The notes under the pieces were generated by a model. That model had not been told where the DNA came from. It saw only the letters and a program-made list of their open reading frames with translations, and ran no database searches. The position numbers and the translations under genes were made by a program. Positions 48,001 to 60,460 of a stretch of DNA of 64,000 nt are shown here, piece by piece. The DNA is taken from NCBI GenBank assembly GCA_958496175.1, contig OY292277.1, positions 43,597,050 to 43,661,049 on the forward strand, read 5' to 3'. Positions within the stretch are counted from its first letter, which is position 1, and each line of letters starts with the position of its first letter. This DNA is from Sisyra terminalis (Eukaryota; Arthropoda; Insecta; Neuroptera; Sisyridae).

Positions 48001-51000
48001 AAAATTTACGTACAAATTGTATTCGAGTGAATAATACGTACAGGAATAATAACGAAACCACTCGAAACAGTTTACTAATTTCGACGTTCCTGATCCAAGC
48101 TTATACTGAAAAATCATAGAATCTCATTGGATAAATCAATATTTGGTAAATTTTTTGAGGATTTTAGATTCTAAAGCTTTACTAATATGGTCACTATGGT
48201 ATAAGCTTGGACCAGGAACATCGAAATTTGAGAATTGTTTTTGAATGGTTTCGATATTATTCCTGTACTTATTGTTCACTCGAATGCTTTTTGTACGTAA
48301 ATTTTGACATATCAGAAATAAAGTAATGATTGTTATTTTCAATTATGTATTTATATTGTATTATGTAAAATTAAATTTTCTAAATAAAGTCTACTTTGGG
48401 CAAGTACACTTCAGCACACCCACAATTTGGCAACGTTGCATTTTCGACCTTGTTTTAATTTAATTCGCGATTAAATCGGGCCATAATAAAAATAACCGTC
48501 GGTTCTTCATTTCTGGCTTGTCAAAGTTTACGTACATACTGCGTTCGAGTGAACAATACGTACCCATTCGGAATAGTTACCTACAGTTCGGAATATCTCG
48601 ACGTTCCTGATCCAAGCTTATACCGTCACTATTTATTCACGCAATAGACTTTACATATAGTTGAGCCATTATAATATTGCTTCAATACCGAATATCTTTA
48701 GATCAGTGTTTTCTAACCTCCATCAATTTAGCACTAAACTTTTGCAGTACACGTTTACCATCCCAGATCTGTGTTGTTGGCGATATCCTTAATAATGGAT
48801 GTTGAAATTCCTTTAACTTTTAAAAGAATAGCAGTGATTATTATGTATTATAGACAAAGGGATAAACATATTGTTCCTTCCTTTTAAGGAAGTTGAACTG
48901 TTATGGGATGAAGAGTAAGAATTGTTTTTTTTTTTTTTGTAAAAAAGGTGATTATTTAAAACAAGATGGTAACCTGAATTTTAGAATTTAAAAGAATTAT
49001 TAAGAATGGTCTTTAGAATCTCCTATTTCCTTCTTTGTTCACCTCACATGAAACCTACGGTCCAGTTTATGTACAATGACGACAACAATCAAATCAATTT
49101 TGATTACCTGGGAATCGAGCTGATCGAAATCAATTGGTCGGACGTGGTTCGACATGTCGTTGCATCTTCGTTTTCGCTCGAATTTGACGAATTGGCTGCG
49201 ATGGTAACCGGTGCTCCCGGATGGATCGATTCAATTCCGCGTTCAATTTCTACCACATTTCCGTAAATTGGTTTCAACGCTGCAAACGCTAGATGCAACG
49301 TTTGTAGACAAACATATTCCGTCAAATGCCACAATTTGCATATCTGCAATGATTTGCGGTTTTAGCAGAACATCGAAACGATCCGACGTAAATCAATTAC
49401 CCCGTCCAATGAATAGCTAACGATAATTTTCAAGGAGATATTAACGTAAAGATCCACCACAGCATTGCGGTGACCAACCATCGCAAAAATCGATCGACTC
49501 GGCAACAATGAGTTCCACACATGCACCACACAATCATCTCCACCGGTGATCACTGTTTTCCTGCGACTATCAAAAAAGAAACAATTCACCCCCTAAAATC
49601 AAAAGCTCGTTAGTTTCAATTTAACAACCTAAACATTTACGGGAAATCGACTCGAGGGATGGAAATATTAAATTAACATACAGCTTGAAGAGGTCTAACT
49701 GGTAAACACGCAAACATGGGTAATAGGGGTTAATTAAAGGCAAATGTCAATGTAAAGGGTTTACGGCGGATTTCGTTGTCGAGGAAACTATGACATGATT
49801 GCTGGCCTTTCGACAATGAAGAATCAAAAGGACGTGAACAACCTTTCGAACCTTTTCACTCGAGCTTTACATTGAACAAAATTCCTCTTAATCTACATAC
49901 AATGTGACATTCAACAAACTAGTTTCAAACTAAAAGTACCAAAAATTTGATAAAGTAAATTGAAATAACTTTCCAACATTTTCTTTGTTGAGCTTTATTC
50001 ATTCAATATTTGATGTTTATCCCAAAATAAAATGCTTATAACGTACAGAATAGGCTTATATTTAATTTAAATGGAAAAAAGGTTTGGTGTGTATTTTACT
50101 GCTTATGTAAAATTTAAAAAAAAATCCACCTCAACTTCGAAAATGTAATCTTTATGAACACATAATGTAAAAACTAATTAATTAAATAGTTAAAAATAAC
50201 AAAGCTTTAGGTACCTACTAGAATATGCAACCTAGTTATACATCAGAGCATCACATTAAGTATACAAATGTATATGTTTATTGTTTATATTTTAGAAATC
50301 CTACCCTTATATTTTTAATATTTTAATATTAAATTGAATACATCTATTTGATAAAAATATCTAAAGGGAATATTTTTCTCTCATTTATCTGTCTAAAAAA
50401 TGCATTAACTCTGAACTACAGTCATTATATCGTACGCAAAAAAATCCATTATGCCGAATTGAAATTTTACAAGTTTATTTAGTTATGAATAAAATACCTC
50501 ATGAAAACGAAAATATGGAACCGTCTGGGACTAAATATTTCATAATATGAGAGGGTATTTTAATTATTTTATACAGGAGGTTGCTGGGTTCAGGGTTACA
50601 AGAGGTGGGAAAAATTTGGTAACAATTTCCATAAAACCATTCTTAGTTTTGGTTAAATTAATTTTCGCAACATTCTATCAAGACATCTGTTGTAACCAGT
50701 GACACATAATCGTTGATTTGGTCTCAAGGGGTAGAAATTTCTGAAAATAAAAAAAAAATTGTAGAATCCAATCAAATTTGATCAACTCGTTAATTAGTTG
50801 TAAAAATGCTAGACGTTTTGACCGATTAGTTTAAAAGACATAAAGGGATGAAAAGTCCAATAATTGACTTTAATCTGGAAAGTGATTTTCAACTATTGAA
50901 ATTCAAATTAAAATTTGTAATTTTCTAGTAGGAAAAATTTTAAGGTTTGTGTATATCAAAGTCAAATGTTTTGATCAAACATTACCTAATAATTTATAGA

Positions 51001-54000
51001 TGCTTTGAATGTGTAATATAGTAATTCATTTTTTCAACTTTAGAGGGTTGTAAAAACTTGATTAAATTGTATTAAACTTTTGACTTTGATTCGTTTATTT
51101 ACTCGTTTAAAGCATTTCTAATGGAAAGCTAGATGAGCTTTTCAAACTTTCACAAATCAGGATCAAGGATCAAAGATCAGGATTTTTGCTTCATAGTTGT
51201 TTTTGGAGTTTTTAATACCTTTACTGCTTCAAAGTATTTACGGTTCGAATTTACGGTTCGAATTTACGGTTTTTTTTTTCATTTTCTTAATTTAATTTAT
51301 AACTTGAAGATATTTTGTAGGTGTAATTGTAAAGTTTCTTGTTTCTTTAATATCAGGGGATTGCAAAATTGGAATTGTTTTTGGTCATTTTAATTACCGT
51401 TATTCATTTCGGTGTAGCTTACAACAGAGTTCGGGAACTTTTTTGATATAAGGAACCAAATTTTGAAGAAATTTATATCTTTTTGGAAAAAATAAGCTTC
51501 ATGTTTATTATCACTAAAATTGAAAAAAAATCAAATTTAAGTTCAAATTTATTGCTATTTATGAAATTTGTTGGATAGTTGAAACTTCGAGTTTGGTATT
51601 TAAAAAGCCATTGGGCTGAAACCAAAAGCTGCAGGTTACGAACTCCTGGCCTACATAAACGTAAAATATAAATCCAATTTTCTTTGGTCCAAATAATATT
51701 TTACCAACTACAATTTTAACAACATACTACTTTGCATAGCAAAATTTTCACGACGCCTCAATAAAAAAGCCGTAAGGCATAGTTTGGGAAAGTCTGAACT
51801 AAACTTTATAAACCAAACAACTAATATTTCACTTTCACAAGAAATAATATTTTATTTTATGAACTTCTATTTTATTAACTGCAGCCCCTCTTTCCCAGTG
51901 GGCACTTTGGGCAAGTGCCCAGGGCCTCACGATCGATAGGGGCCTCCCTTAGATCAAATAAAAAATCCCTAGTTCCTGTCAGATCATCAAACGATAACCA
52001 ATATTTAACCGAAACACTTATATAGTTCGAAGAAATCGAACCTAAATTACTGACTACAATATCAACTTACTTGCTTTTACATTGTTAATAAAAATAAATA
52101 TTTAACTTTGTTTATCTACTTTCTTTGTCTATTCCAACAATATAACGTTCTGTTAAAGTCATAAGGGCTTCATTATTCTAGTATGCCCAGGGCCTCCAAT
52201 AGGTTAAAGACGGCCCTGATTGACTGGATGGTTCATAAGCGGTTAGGAATTAAAACTCTTACAAGACAACCCTTAGCTGAAAATTGATCTAGAATCATTA
52301 AAATTTGATAAGAGTCTCTAACTTTTGACTGAGAATGTTTGATCGAATTATATGATTTTTTTTTCGTTATTTATATGGCTTAGCAAAAAAGTCTTCAGCG
52401 ACTCTAGAGTTGATAAGAATCTGTAAACTGACAAATGTTGAAAATATTCTTGTCGCTAGATTTGAACCCAATACTCACCTCTAATGTCGTAACTCACACC
52501 GGTGAGGTAGTACGGGCCACTGAACCTGATTTTTCCATAAAATTCGCGTTTTTTTTTGCATTTATCTCGTAAATAACAAAACCTACGGAAAAATTATGAA
52601 TAAAAAACTTGTAGAGAATTTGATTTCCTACAAAAAAGGTCCTGTAGATCAAACCGCTAAGATCAATATTAAACGAGATATTAAGTTTCTATCAATATAT
52701 TTTTTTTATATCAATTTATAAGTTTAACTCAATGATTGACAAAAATTTCACAGAAAAACCAATTCAAGGCTTAATATCTCGTTTAATATTGATCTTCGCG
52801 ATTTGGTCTTCAAGAACTTTTTTGTAGGTAATCAAATTCTCTACAATTTTTTCATTTATAATTATTCCGTTGCACTTGTTATTTACGAGATAAATGCAAA
52901 AAAAACGCGAATTTTATGGAAAAATCAGGTTCAGTGGCCCGTACTACCTCACCGGTGTGAGTCACGACTTTGTCGCAATGGGCACTTTTGTAGAGCGTTT
53001 AATTCTGAGAAAAAACCATCTTCGGTAAAAGCGATCCCATGAAATGCCGCTGAGATATAGAAATTTAATAATAAAAAATCAGAGTTTTCGTGTATTTTCA
53101 ATGGGAAATCTTTACACGTCTTGGTCGAGGACTTAAAATTAATATTAAGAGCTCAAACTTTCAGGGATTTTTTTTTCGGTATTTCCAACAAAATTTCACG
53201 ATGGGACCAAAAAAAGTCAAAAAAAATCACCCTAGTATAGATATAGCATTTTTTTGCTTAGATATTCTATGATTCGCGATGAATGGCGACTGGTCGCTCA
53301 AAACAATCGATAATTCCTATCTATATTCGAATTCCACCCCTTCCCCACCAATCACTATAATATATATCATGAGATCTGTAATTATGGGTAATTTAACCGA
53401 ACTTTTCTTCTAGTTGCATACTTTAAGAGTAACAGGTGTAAAACTAAAATGAGTCAATGGTCACTCCTTAACATTTTCTTTTCAGAGATTAAACTTTTTG
53501 AAGAATTTAAGTCGTTATACAGGAAATTTGAAATAAGATATTTTGGGGCATTGGGTTGCATGTGAAAATAGGTTATCAATGACGCATTTGGGGATATATT
53601 TGGAAGAAAGTGTGATAACTATAGTTTAGGCTAAATTTCTTCAAAAACCCCCAATATTTGGAATGATTTGTGGTGTGAATTGATTTTCGATGATTCCAGA
53701 ACCTTAGATATAACACTTTATATTTATCATGTATCATTTTTCCTTAGGAATCGATTAAAAATTCAGAATCCTAACGATTCTAAATTGTTATTTTATAACT
53801 CAGTTTCGACCGTTTATGATGGAACTTTAGACTATAATAATTAGTTGTCCTATAATTTTCTAGTTACTCAGATGATTAATGATTATGATTGATGGTTAAT
53901 GACAAAAAAGCGATTTATATCCGAAAATCATAAGTCTAATAGCAAAATTATTTTAACAATAAATGAATTCTTCATTACGTTCAAGAAAAACGGTACTTTC

Positions 54001-57000
54001 TAAAAAGCCGATTTTTTCAACCGTGTTTTTCCAATGCCACACTGAATTCATTGGAAAACCTATCACAATAGTAAATATAAATGACGACGGCCATTTGATT
54101 GGTTTCCCATGGGTTCCCATTGAGAAAACTGTCGGGAAAATCAACTTCATTACTATGACCTTCTTTCCGGAGCTTTTTATGAGAGGTTTATTTTGTGTTG
54201 GAATTTTTTTCCCACCAAACTTACGGTTAAAAATGACTTGAAAATAATACGTGTGGATTATTCACCTCTTTAATTCGATAAAGTAATCAATCAAACTTTA
54301 AAAATCTAAACTTAAATATTAATCCTTTTTTTTGTCAACTTTTCCGCTTTTTAATGTTAAACTAATCCTATGGAGATATCCAGTCGAAAACATCTGTTCC
54401 TTCCTATTCTCAGTTGGCAATATTTCCTGTTGGAATCAATAATGGAGAAAATTTTCATAATTCATCTAAATTTTATTTTTGATGTTTGCGTGGGACGAAT
54501 ACTTCTTGTAGGCTTGTAATCAGTGTTTGTAGAAAAGCTTTGCTTGTTATTATCATCATTTAAAAAAAAGCTTTTACTTTATTCTTTGAAGCAAAAAAAT
54601 TAATAAATAAAATTATAAAACAGAAAATTTTAGAACACAATTTCTTTGCCTCGAGTCGTAATTAAAAAAAGCTCAATTTATTTTTACGAAGAAGCTATAT
54701 GTCATAACTTGAACAAATTTCCCAATGGTTTTACGTTATAGGTTTTATTTTGATCTTTTCAAAAAGCTTTTAGAATCATAACTTTTCGTGTTTGTCATAA
54801 AAGCTTAAACTAGTTTATATCCGAAGAAAAACCTCACGATTTTAATGAAGTTTACTTTGTCCAAACAAAGTTGTGGTCAAATAGCAAACAAATTGAAAAG
54901 TTGTTAAATTTTCATGGTCGAATACATTGAACAATGAAATGCGTTCGGATCGAAAAGAATTTCTTCATAAACTTTATAATTTATGTATAAATTCCATAGA
55001 TTATGGATATTCCATATATCGTAGTTTTTCCAACTTGATTTTTACTTTGGTAACAATGAGGAAATCAAAACCGCAACCTTTCGATAAGTATGCTGGTAAA
55101 ATCGATAACATTGTGTACGATAAATTTGTCTCGGCTTGTTATTCCCAGTTCTCAGTTTCCAATATTCGTCCCATTCCTTGTTTATATTCCTAATGGCAAT
55201 ATTGGTCTTTGGAGATTAATACAATCAATTCCATCCAATTCCCTTCGTATATAACCCACAGACGAAAAACCCGAATCGAACCAATTTATTTTTAATTGAA
55301 GAAAAAGTTTAATTTTGCAATGCATACTGTAAGACAATCCTAGAATAGAATCGTTTTTGTTCCCATGTCAGTTTTATTGCATTTGATTTCCTCTCCAGAT
55401 AAGATTCAAACTCTAAAAGGAATAATGGGATAACTATTGAAAGTCCGATCCCGGAAGGCATTCACTAGAAAAACTTAAACTTTTTACAAAAAAAAAAAAT
55501 GATACTCAAATCGCTGATTTTATTACTTTCCAATTTTTTTCCCCCAAACTTGAATATTAGGAATTACAGTGATGATTTAGCCAAATGGAGGATACTTATG
55601 GACCACTGGGAAATCTTATTTTTTCACATTACTTTGAAACTTTGTATACCTCTGTTATAAATGTCAGAAATGGACATATGTAAAGTATGTCCGAGAATTT
55701 ATCTTATGTGCTTCACTAAATTTCCAAAAAATCAATTTATAACGACTTATAGCTTTGAAAATAATTGAATTTGAATACTTAAGCAACTAGTAGGGATGTC
55801 GAAAGACGAATAAAAAACTTTTCTGGAAATATACTACTTCCAAATTTTTTTGAATAACTTTATTAAAGTAAGGAAAAAACGATTTTTAGTTCTGAAAAAC
55901 TAATATTTATGCAGAAAATCAAGTTTTAATATCAATGAGTCAATAAGAGTTCGTCAACGATAAGTGCAATTATGGGTCTCGTATGACGACATAGTTCATT
56001 TATTGAAACCGAGATATAAGCAAATCATTGAAGGTTGTTATAAAATCAATAATAATTTACACAATTTTTCACAATTTTACACCATGGAAAGCATTTTTAC
56101 TTCCCCAAAATTAACTCTCACTTTTTGTGGAATAGAGAGTATTAGACCAGGGTCTATAATTTTTGAAACCAAAAAAAAAAATAATAGTAGGTTGAAACCC
56201 ATTGAAAAAGGAAGATAATATGACAAAAATAAAAAGAATAACAATTTTCAAACGATCTGAGGTCGGGAAGTGGAAGAGGGTGAGTATTTAAGGGTTTAAA
56301 ACGGTTTATCTCGATTTCTCGGAAAACTACAAGTCCTATAGAAAAGAGTTAAATAGCAAAATTGTAGGTAATAAAAAGATCTACAACTTTTGTGTTAACA
56401 CTTTTTTCATATAATTTTAAAATTGATGTGAAAAATTCAAATAACCAAGTTTTTGGTTTTTTATTTTTATCGCTTACAAAAAAACTTTAATTTTCAAGAA
56501 ATTTGGTGAAATTGTCCTTTTTAACGTCCCAAACTTATTGTCATTTGTTTGATTAAAAATATTTATTTTTTCACCTTATTTTAACTTAATATCGAAAAAG
56601 CACCCTAACTTTTGACCGTAAAAAAATCTGCTTTTAAAAAATAATCGGTAAGCTTTTTGTTCGCTGAAATCTCTACTTTCTGATGGTATGAAAAATATAC
56701 ATTACTATGGTAAATGTTCTCAGAAAATACAAAAAAAAAAAATTGTATCCGATTTTTTTTTTAAAATGAACAATTTTAAGCTATTTGTTGAAATTTACTC
56801 TTTAATTATTCGAAAAACGTGAGATTCCAAGTTTCATTGATAAACAAAAATCTCAAACCAAAATATACATAGTACTATAATTAACAACCACATAAGAATA
56901 TCAAGTTAATTTTCTAAGGAATAAACAAATATTGACTAGGCAGGAAAATGAGGAAAATTATTTTGATTTTTTGAAAAAAAATGTTTTATGGTATTTGGAT

Positions 57001-59475
57001 TTAAAATGAACTTTTAAGGAAAATTTATTTTCACACCCATTCAAATTTTATCTGAAATTTATAAAAACGTATAACAAATAATTTTCTGATAGTTCAAAAC
57101 GGTATAATAGAATAATGCGAAAAGTGCAGAAAAGTCAGAGGACAACAACAATAAAAAATCGGCTCCAGAAAGGTATTAGGATAATTTTTGGGGAAATTTT
57201 TATACTAAAATGATACGTTCATATTCCAAGTTTCAGTTTTCTTTATACTTTCATTTGCGAATAAATCAAAAAAGCCGATAAATCAGAAAATATTTTTTTC
57301 TTAACAATGAGTAACCTATTTGGATTGAAATTTGGACATATTATGAAAGTTTATAAATGCTTTACTCAGAAAAAGAATAGTAATTAATTTTCATTGCATT
57401 TATTTGAAGAAGTGGATTTTAGTGTCCGACCGAAATTAGTTTTTACGGCACCGAATTTCAGCATCAGTCTCAGTTTCGGCCGAAACCGCAAACTTCCATA
57501 TAAAATCATGTTTTCGTTAAAAAAAAGTAATTAATAATTATTGTCTTTACTTTTAAATCCTAGAGGTATTTATTAATCATTAAGCCCTTAATATTTGAGC
57601 TTATCATTACCAAATAATATTATTATCATCTTTTATTTCAAATAAATTATTTATGCTGACATAAGGGGTTGATTTGAAAAAATGCACCTAATATTTTTTT
57701 TTAATATAAGCTGAAAATAACTTAAAATAATAAAAAAAAGTTACAGAACTAAATTATTTTTTAGCATTGATAAATATTTTATTTATTTCCTAGTCACAAT
57801 TATAAATTAATGAATAATAATATATGTCCTATGACTCAATTTCTTTATTACGACGCGTTTCAACAGTTTTTGGCTGTCATCATCAAGTAATGATTATTTT
57901 GTCCTTTTTGTAAACTTGTTAACCACTTTATTAATCACTCTTATTATCCACTATATTATTCATTAATAAATTAATTTTTACCTTATATGTTTAGGTACAT
58001 AAAATAGAAAGTGCTCTTTCCTATAACTATTTGAAAACAAAATAATTTCTTCTAAACTTTGATCAGTTTTCTTTCGAACTAAAAAAATATTAAAGATATC
58101 ATTAAACATTAATTAATTGATAGTTATCAGTATTCATAATTGCAGAATCAAATAATAAGTGAAAAACAATAATTTTTTAACACTTTTATCTCGCGAATTC
58201 AGTTTCGGTTTTGGTCGTAGCTTCGGCTTGACGACAACCAAAACCGAAACTAAACCGAAACTCGTTTTTTGACCAAAACTAGGCTGAAACCGAAACCGAA
58301 AGTTCGGTCGGACACTAGTTGATTTACTTCTAATCTACTTCTCTGCTCAAATGACTAGTGAAGTTATTTCTGAAAAGTTAATTACCATATTTTTCTTCTA
58401 AAATTATGAAGTGTAATAAAATATTCCTAGCCCTGTTAAATTTTAAATATTTTAAATGGTTTAAATCATTAAGATTTAGTTTGAACGATTTAAACAATCT
58501 TACTATTTGTGCTTAGATACATTAGTCCTATGAAAACATCCGTGGGATTTTAAAATTTCTGTACTGTGACGTCATTTTAATACCGAGCCAATAGGAGCTC
58601 GTTTTAGGCATTTTTAATTTTAATGATATTTATGGTATTTTTGATTGAATATTCTTTAGATTTTATCAAGTCAAGGTAAAAATTAAGAACCATATTATGT
58701 TATCATATTAGTTTAGCATTTTACTTACTCTTTTTATTGAAAAAATTGTTGAATGCTCCTCGTTGATTTCCCTTCTTCCCGACAAATGAATCAAAATCAA
58801 CGAATCTTTCGACGAAGTCGATGAAGTTATTAACGTTGAGCTTTCAGCGTCAAAGCTGATATGATTGATTGCATCAGAGTGCACTTTAACCGATGAATTA
58901 ATAACGACATGGTCAACAAAAGCGGAAAGCTCTTGCCAATAGTAACAACTCAATCTTTCAGTGGGCTTTCGTGGTAAAATTCCGATTTGTCTTGGCTGCA
59001 AAAACGTTAATTTTGTGACAAACCCCAAATTGTCTCCGAAAAAAAGAAACGATTTCGACTTGTTGGTTTCTCCATTGAAACTATAGAGTAGACACTAAAG
59101 AAAAACTTTTGTTTATTCTGAAACTTAACAACTAGCGAATATGTTAGGTACTTTTGGAGTGTTTGGCATTCCGGAAATGAACCAAATGGGTGCATGGTGC
59201 AAACGGGATACATCGTAGAAGATTAAGCATCGAGCCGAAGATGCAATGGCCATTAATCCGATATTTTGGCAGTAGACTGCATCTGTGATCCATTTGGTGC
59301 GGGAAACTCGAATTGGTTTAAAGTTTGTGGTACCTCGTTCGTCCAAAATCGCTTCATATTGGAACAATAATTTCCATTTGGAATCATAAACGTTTACTTG
59401 GCCATATTTTGCCAAAACAATGTAACAAAATGTAGTGGCCGACTGAATGGTAATAATTTTCACAATACTTTGACG
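45054..59475 (-). CDS. WD-repeat protein of the WDR49/WDR64/WDY type, last six exons
   Basis: Exons on minus: 59475-59152, 59094-58729, 49592-49401, 49343-49108, 45718-45358, 45281-45054. All phases agree (0,0,0,2,0) and all junctions are GT-AG, giving 568 residues to the stop. WD propeller blades are visible: AKYGQVNVYD; ITDAVYCQNIGLMAIASSAR then CLIFYDVSRLHH; LLYSFNG...FLFFGDNLGFV; VHSDAINHISFDAESSTLIT; VITGGDDCVVHVWNS; and MVGHRNAVVDLYV...YSLDG joined across a 57-bp intron to ICKLWHL. The order and wording match the WDR49/WDR64 and WDY ('WD repeat on Y') group, whose members are mostly testis or axoneme associated; that role is family knowledge only. The C-terminal part is charged and probably helical. 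The N-terminal exons are missing and should lie beyond 61.5 kb or outside the window. The 9.1-kb and 3.4-kb introns are packed with transposable elements; no coding lesion is seen. Presence of the gene does not show that the window is Y-linked. Confidence 0.85.
45823..46134. mobile_element. Palindromic hammerhead-bearing element, family D, with 13-bp target duplication
   Basis: Direct repeats AGCTAATATTTAT flank it (45810-45822 and 46135-46147). Arms of about 107 bp (45868-45975 and 46028-46133) are near-perfect reverse complements. It carries a mirrored hammerhead-like motif. It lies in an intron of the WD-repeat gene, about 90 bp upstream of the exon at 45718-45358, so it occupies the region next to that splice acceptor. 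Confidence 0.8.
46024..46070 (+). ncRNA. Hammerhead-like motif of family D, right arm
   Basis: CTAAGGA, one A, GTTAC-GATTA-GTAAC (perfect 5-bp stem II), GAAA overlapping the palindrome ACGT, then A. The mirrored left arm reads TTGAGGA at the same place. The two arms differ from CTGAGGA at different positions, which points to an intact ancestral core. Neither copy should now be active. Confidence 0.5.
47355..48107. mobile_element. Foldback hAT-like element (TIR RGTATAAGCTTGGATCAGG), copy 1
   Basis: Flanks GAAAACTC and GAAAAATC (7 of 8) suggest an 8-bp duplication. The termini continue as GGATCAGGAACGTCGAAAT on both ends in inverted orientation, and the arms are long (roughly 300 bp each). The core has GCACACCCACAAT-TGGCAACGTTG. 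It is intronic to the WD-repeat gene. Confidence 0.8.
48198..48624. mobile_element. Foldback hAT-like element, copy 2, perfect 8-bp duplication
   Basis: GTCACTAT is found on both sides (48190-48197 and 48625-48632). Termini GGTATAAGCTTGG are perfect inverted repeats; the interior is that of copy 1 without its expanded centre. It lies 90 bp from copy 1 in the same intron. Confidence 0.88.
49593..51881. other. Large intron of the WD-repeat gene, left part
   Basis: AT-rich intron sequence. No exon or defined element was recognised here; a plus frame at 51133-51393 has no support. Confidence 0.5.
51882..52219. mobile_element. Non-autonomous hAT element (CAGGGCCGTCTTTAA type)
   Basis: The right end, inverted, is CAGGGCCGTCTTTAACC and the left end is CAGCCCCTCTTTCCCAG. 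Subterminal GTGCCCAGGGCCTC and TGCCCAGGGCCTCC match. Flanks ATTAACTG and ATTGACTG are an 8-bp duplication with one change. It has 338 bp and no transposase. Confidence 0.82.
52486..52968. mobile_element. Foldback element, about 220-bp arms (GTCGTRACTCACACCGGTGA)
   Basis: The first 80 or so bases of each arm, through GGCCACTGAACCTGATTTTT, are nearly identical in inverted orientation. The inner arms have drifted. The central loop is about 50 bp. Target duplications are not clear. A plus reading frame at 52803-53042 is generated by the repeat. Confidence 0.75.
52969..57419. other. Large intron of the WD-repeat gene, middle part
   Basis: AT-rich with old repeats. 53960-54240 weakly resembles the inverted 6250-6460 region. 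GGTTTATCTCGATTTCTCGG near 56305 and CGGCTCCAGAAAGGTATTAG near 57172 resemble fragments of other elements in the window. No exon was found. Confidence 0.45.
57420..58317. mobile_element. hAT-like element (TIR TAGTGTCCGACCGAAA)
   Basis: Inverted termini TAGTGTCCGACCGAAA at the left and TAGTGTCCGACCGAAC at the right, flanked by GTGGATTT and GTTGATTT (8 bp, one change). The subterminal regions are rich in CGAAACCGAAA words in both orientations. It contains the family C hammerhead-like relic on minus (about 57845-57900). There is no transposase in 898 bp. Confidence 0.85.
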
Positions 59476-59859
59476 CTAAAATAGTAAAGTGCAAACTTAT
59501 GAAAGGACATTGGACGATAAGTATAGTGAATCGGCTCCAGAAGGGTATTTGGTTCATAATTTCAGGATATGTTGGTACTATTAAGATGCAATAATTCGGC
59601 AAGTTTCAGATCCCTATGTATTACCGTTTCTTCAAAAATCGAAAAAAGCTGGAAATCAGAAATAAAAAATTTTCTTAGAAACTTGTGAATCGCTTTATTT
59701 GAATTTTAGATATGTTGAAAGGGTTGATGGTAGCTTCTATAAAAAATATTAAGAGCTTTATCGGTTTATAAGATCCTTGAAAAAAGAAAGCTTATTCTTT
59801 TATTTTTAAATTTTAACTATGATACAATTTTGGTACAATTACGAAACTATTTTTTTCGA

Positions 59860-60460
59860 TGTGTATACAATATATAGGATATATTGCGGTCCAATTTATG
59901 TAGTATAATTTAATATAATAATATATAAAAATCATACCACAAACATAAATTTGAGCAGAAGTTCAAACAAAAATATTCGTGACGTATTGCCCAGATACGT
60001 ATTTGATTGCCAAGCAATCTTCCTCAGTGGTCATCAAGTAGTTTGGATCACTCCGTAACTGCTTTGTGATGATTCACAAAACAATCACGGATTGACCTCA
60101 ATTTATAAGTCGTGCAATTTGGGAACACACCCCCTTTCATAACCACATCGCAAAAAGAGAAAGGCACGACTTTTAAATTGAGGTCAATCCGTGATTATTT
60201 TGTGAATCATCACAAAGCAGTTACGGAGTGATCCAAACTACTTGGTGACCACTGAGGAAGATTGCTTGGCAATCGAAATACGTATCTGGGCAATACGTCA
60301 CGAATATTTTTGTTTGAACTTCTGCTCAAATTTATGTTTGTGGTATGATTTTTATATATTATTATATTAAATTATACTACATAAATTGGACCGCAATATA
60401 TCCTATATATTGTATACACAGTATAACTGTTCAAAATCAGCGAAAAAATCTTATTTTGAT
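59860..60460. mobile_element. Palindromic hammerhead-bearing element, family A (copy 3), 12-bp target duplication
   Basis: It starts TGTGTATACAATATATAGGA and ends ...AATCTTATTTTGAT, flanked by TATTTTTTTCGA on both sides (59848-59859 and 60461-60472). Arms of about 250 bp are almost perfect complements; the small loop (about 60110-60175) again begins and ends with GTCGTGC/GCACGAC. No protein is encoded. Confidence 0.92.
60246..60292 (+). ncRNA. Hammerhead ribozyme motif of family A copy 3
   Basis: TGACCA, CTGAGGA (60252-60258; position 7 is variable in hammerheads), one A, GATTGC-TTG-GCAATC, GAAA, palindromic ATACGTAT, C, TGGGCA. It is identical in plan to 13606-13652. The mirrored left-arm copy (minus, about 59989-60035) lacks the G of GAAA, so only one of the two looks intact. 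Confidence 0.72.

Noticed and set aside
53959..54241. 92-codon plus frame and overlapping 65-codon minus frame
   Set aside because: Intronic, weakly similar to another repeat at 6250-6460, open on both strands; a repeat by-product.
57845..57900. Family C motif as an active hammerhead
   Set aside because: The CTGA core reads TTGATGA here and CAGATGA in the copy at 32703; core positions 3 or 4 are changed, so it is described only as a relic.
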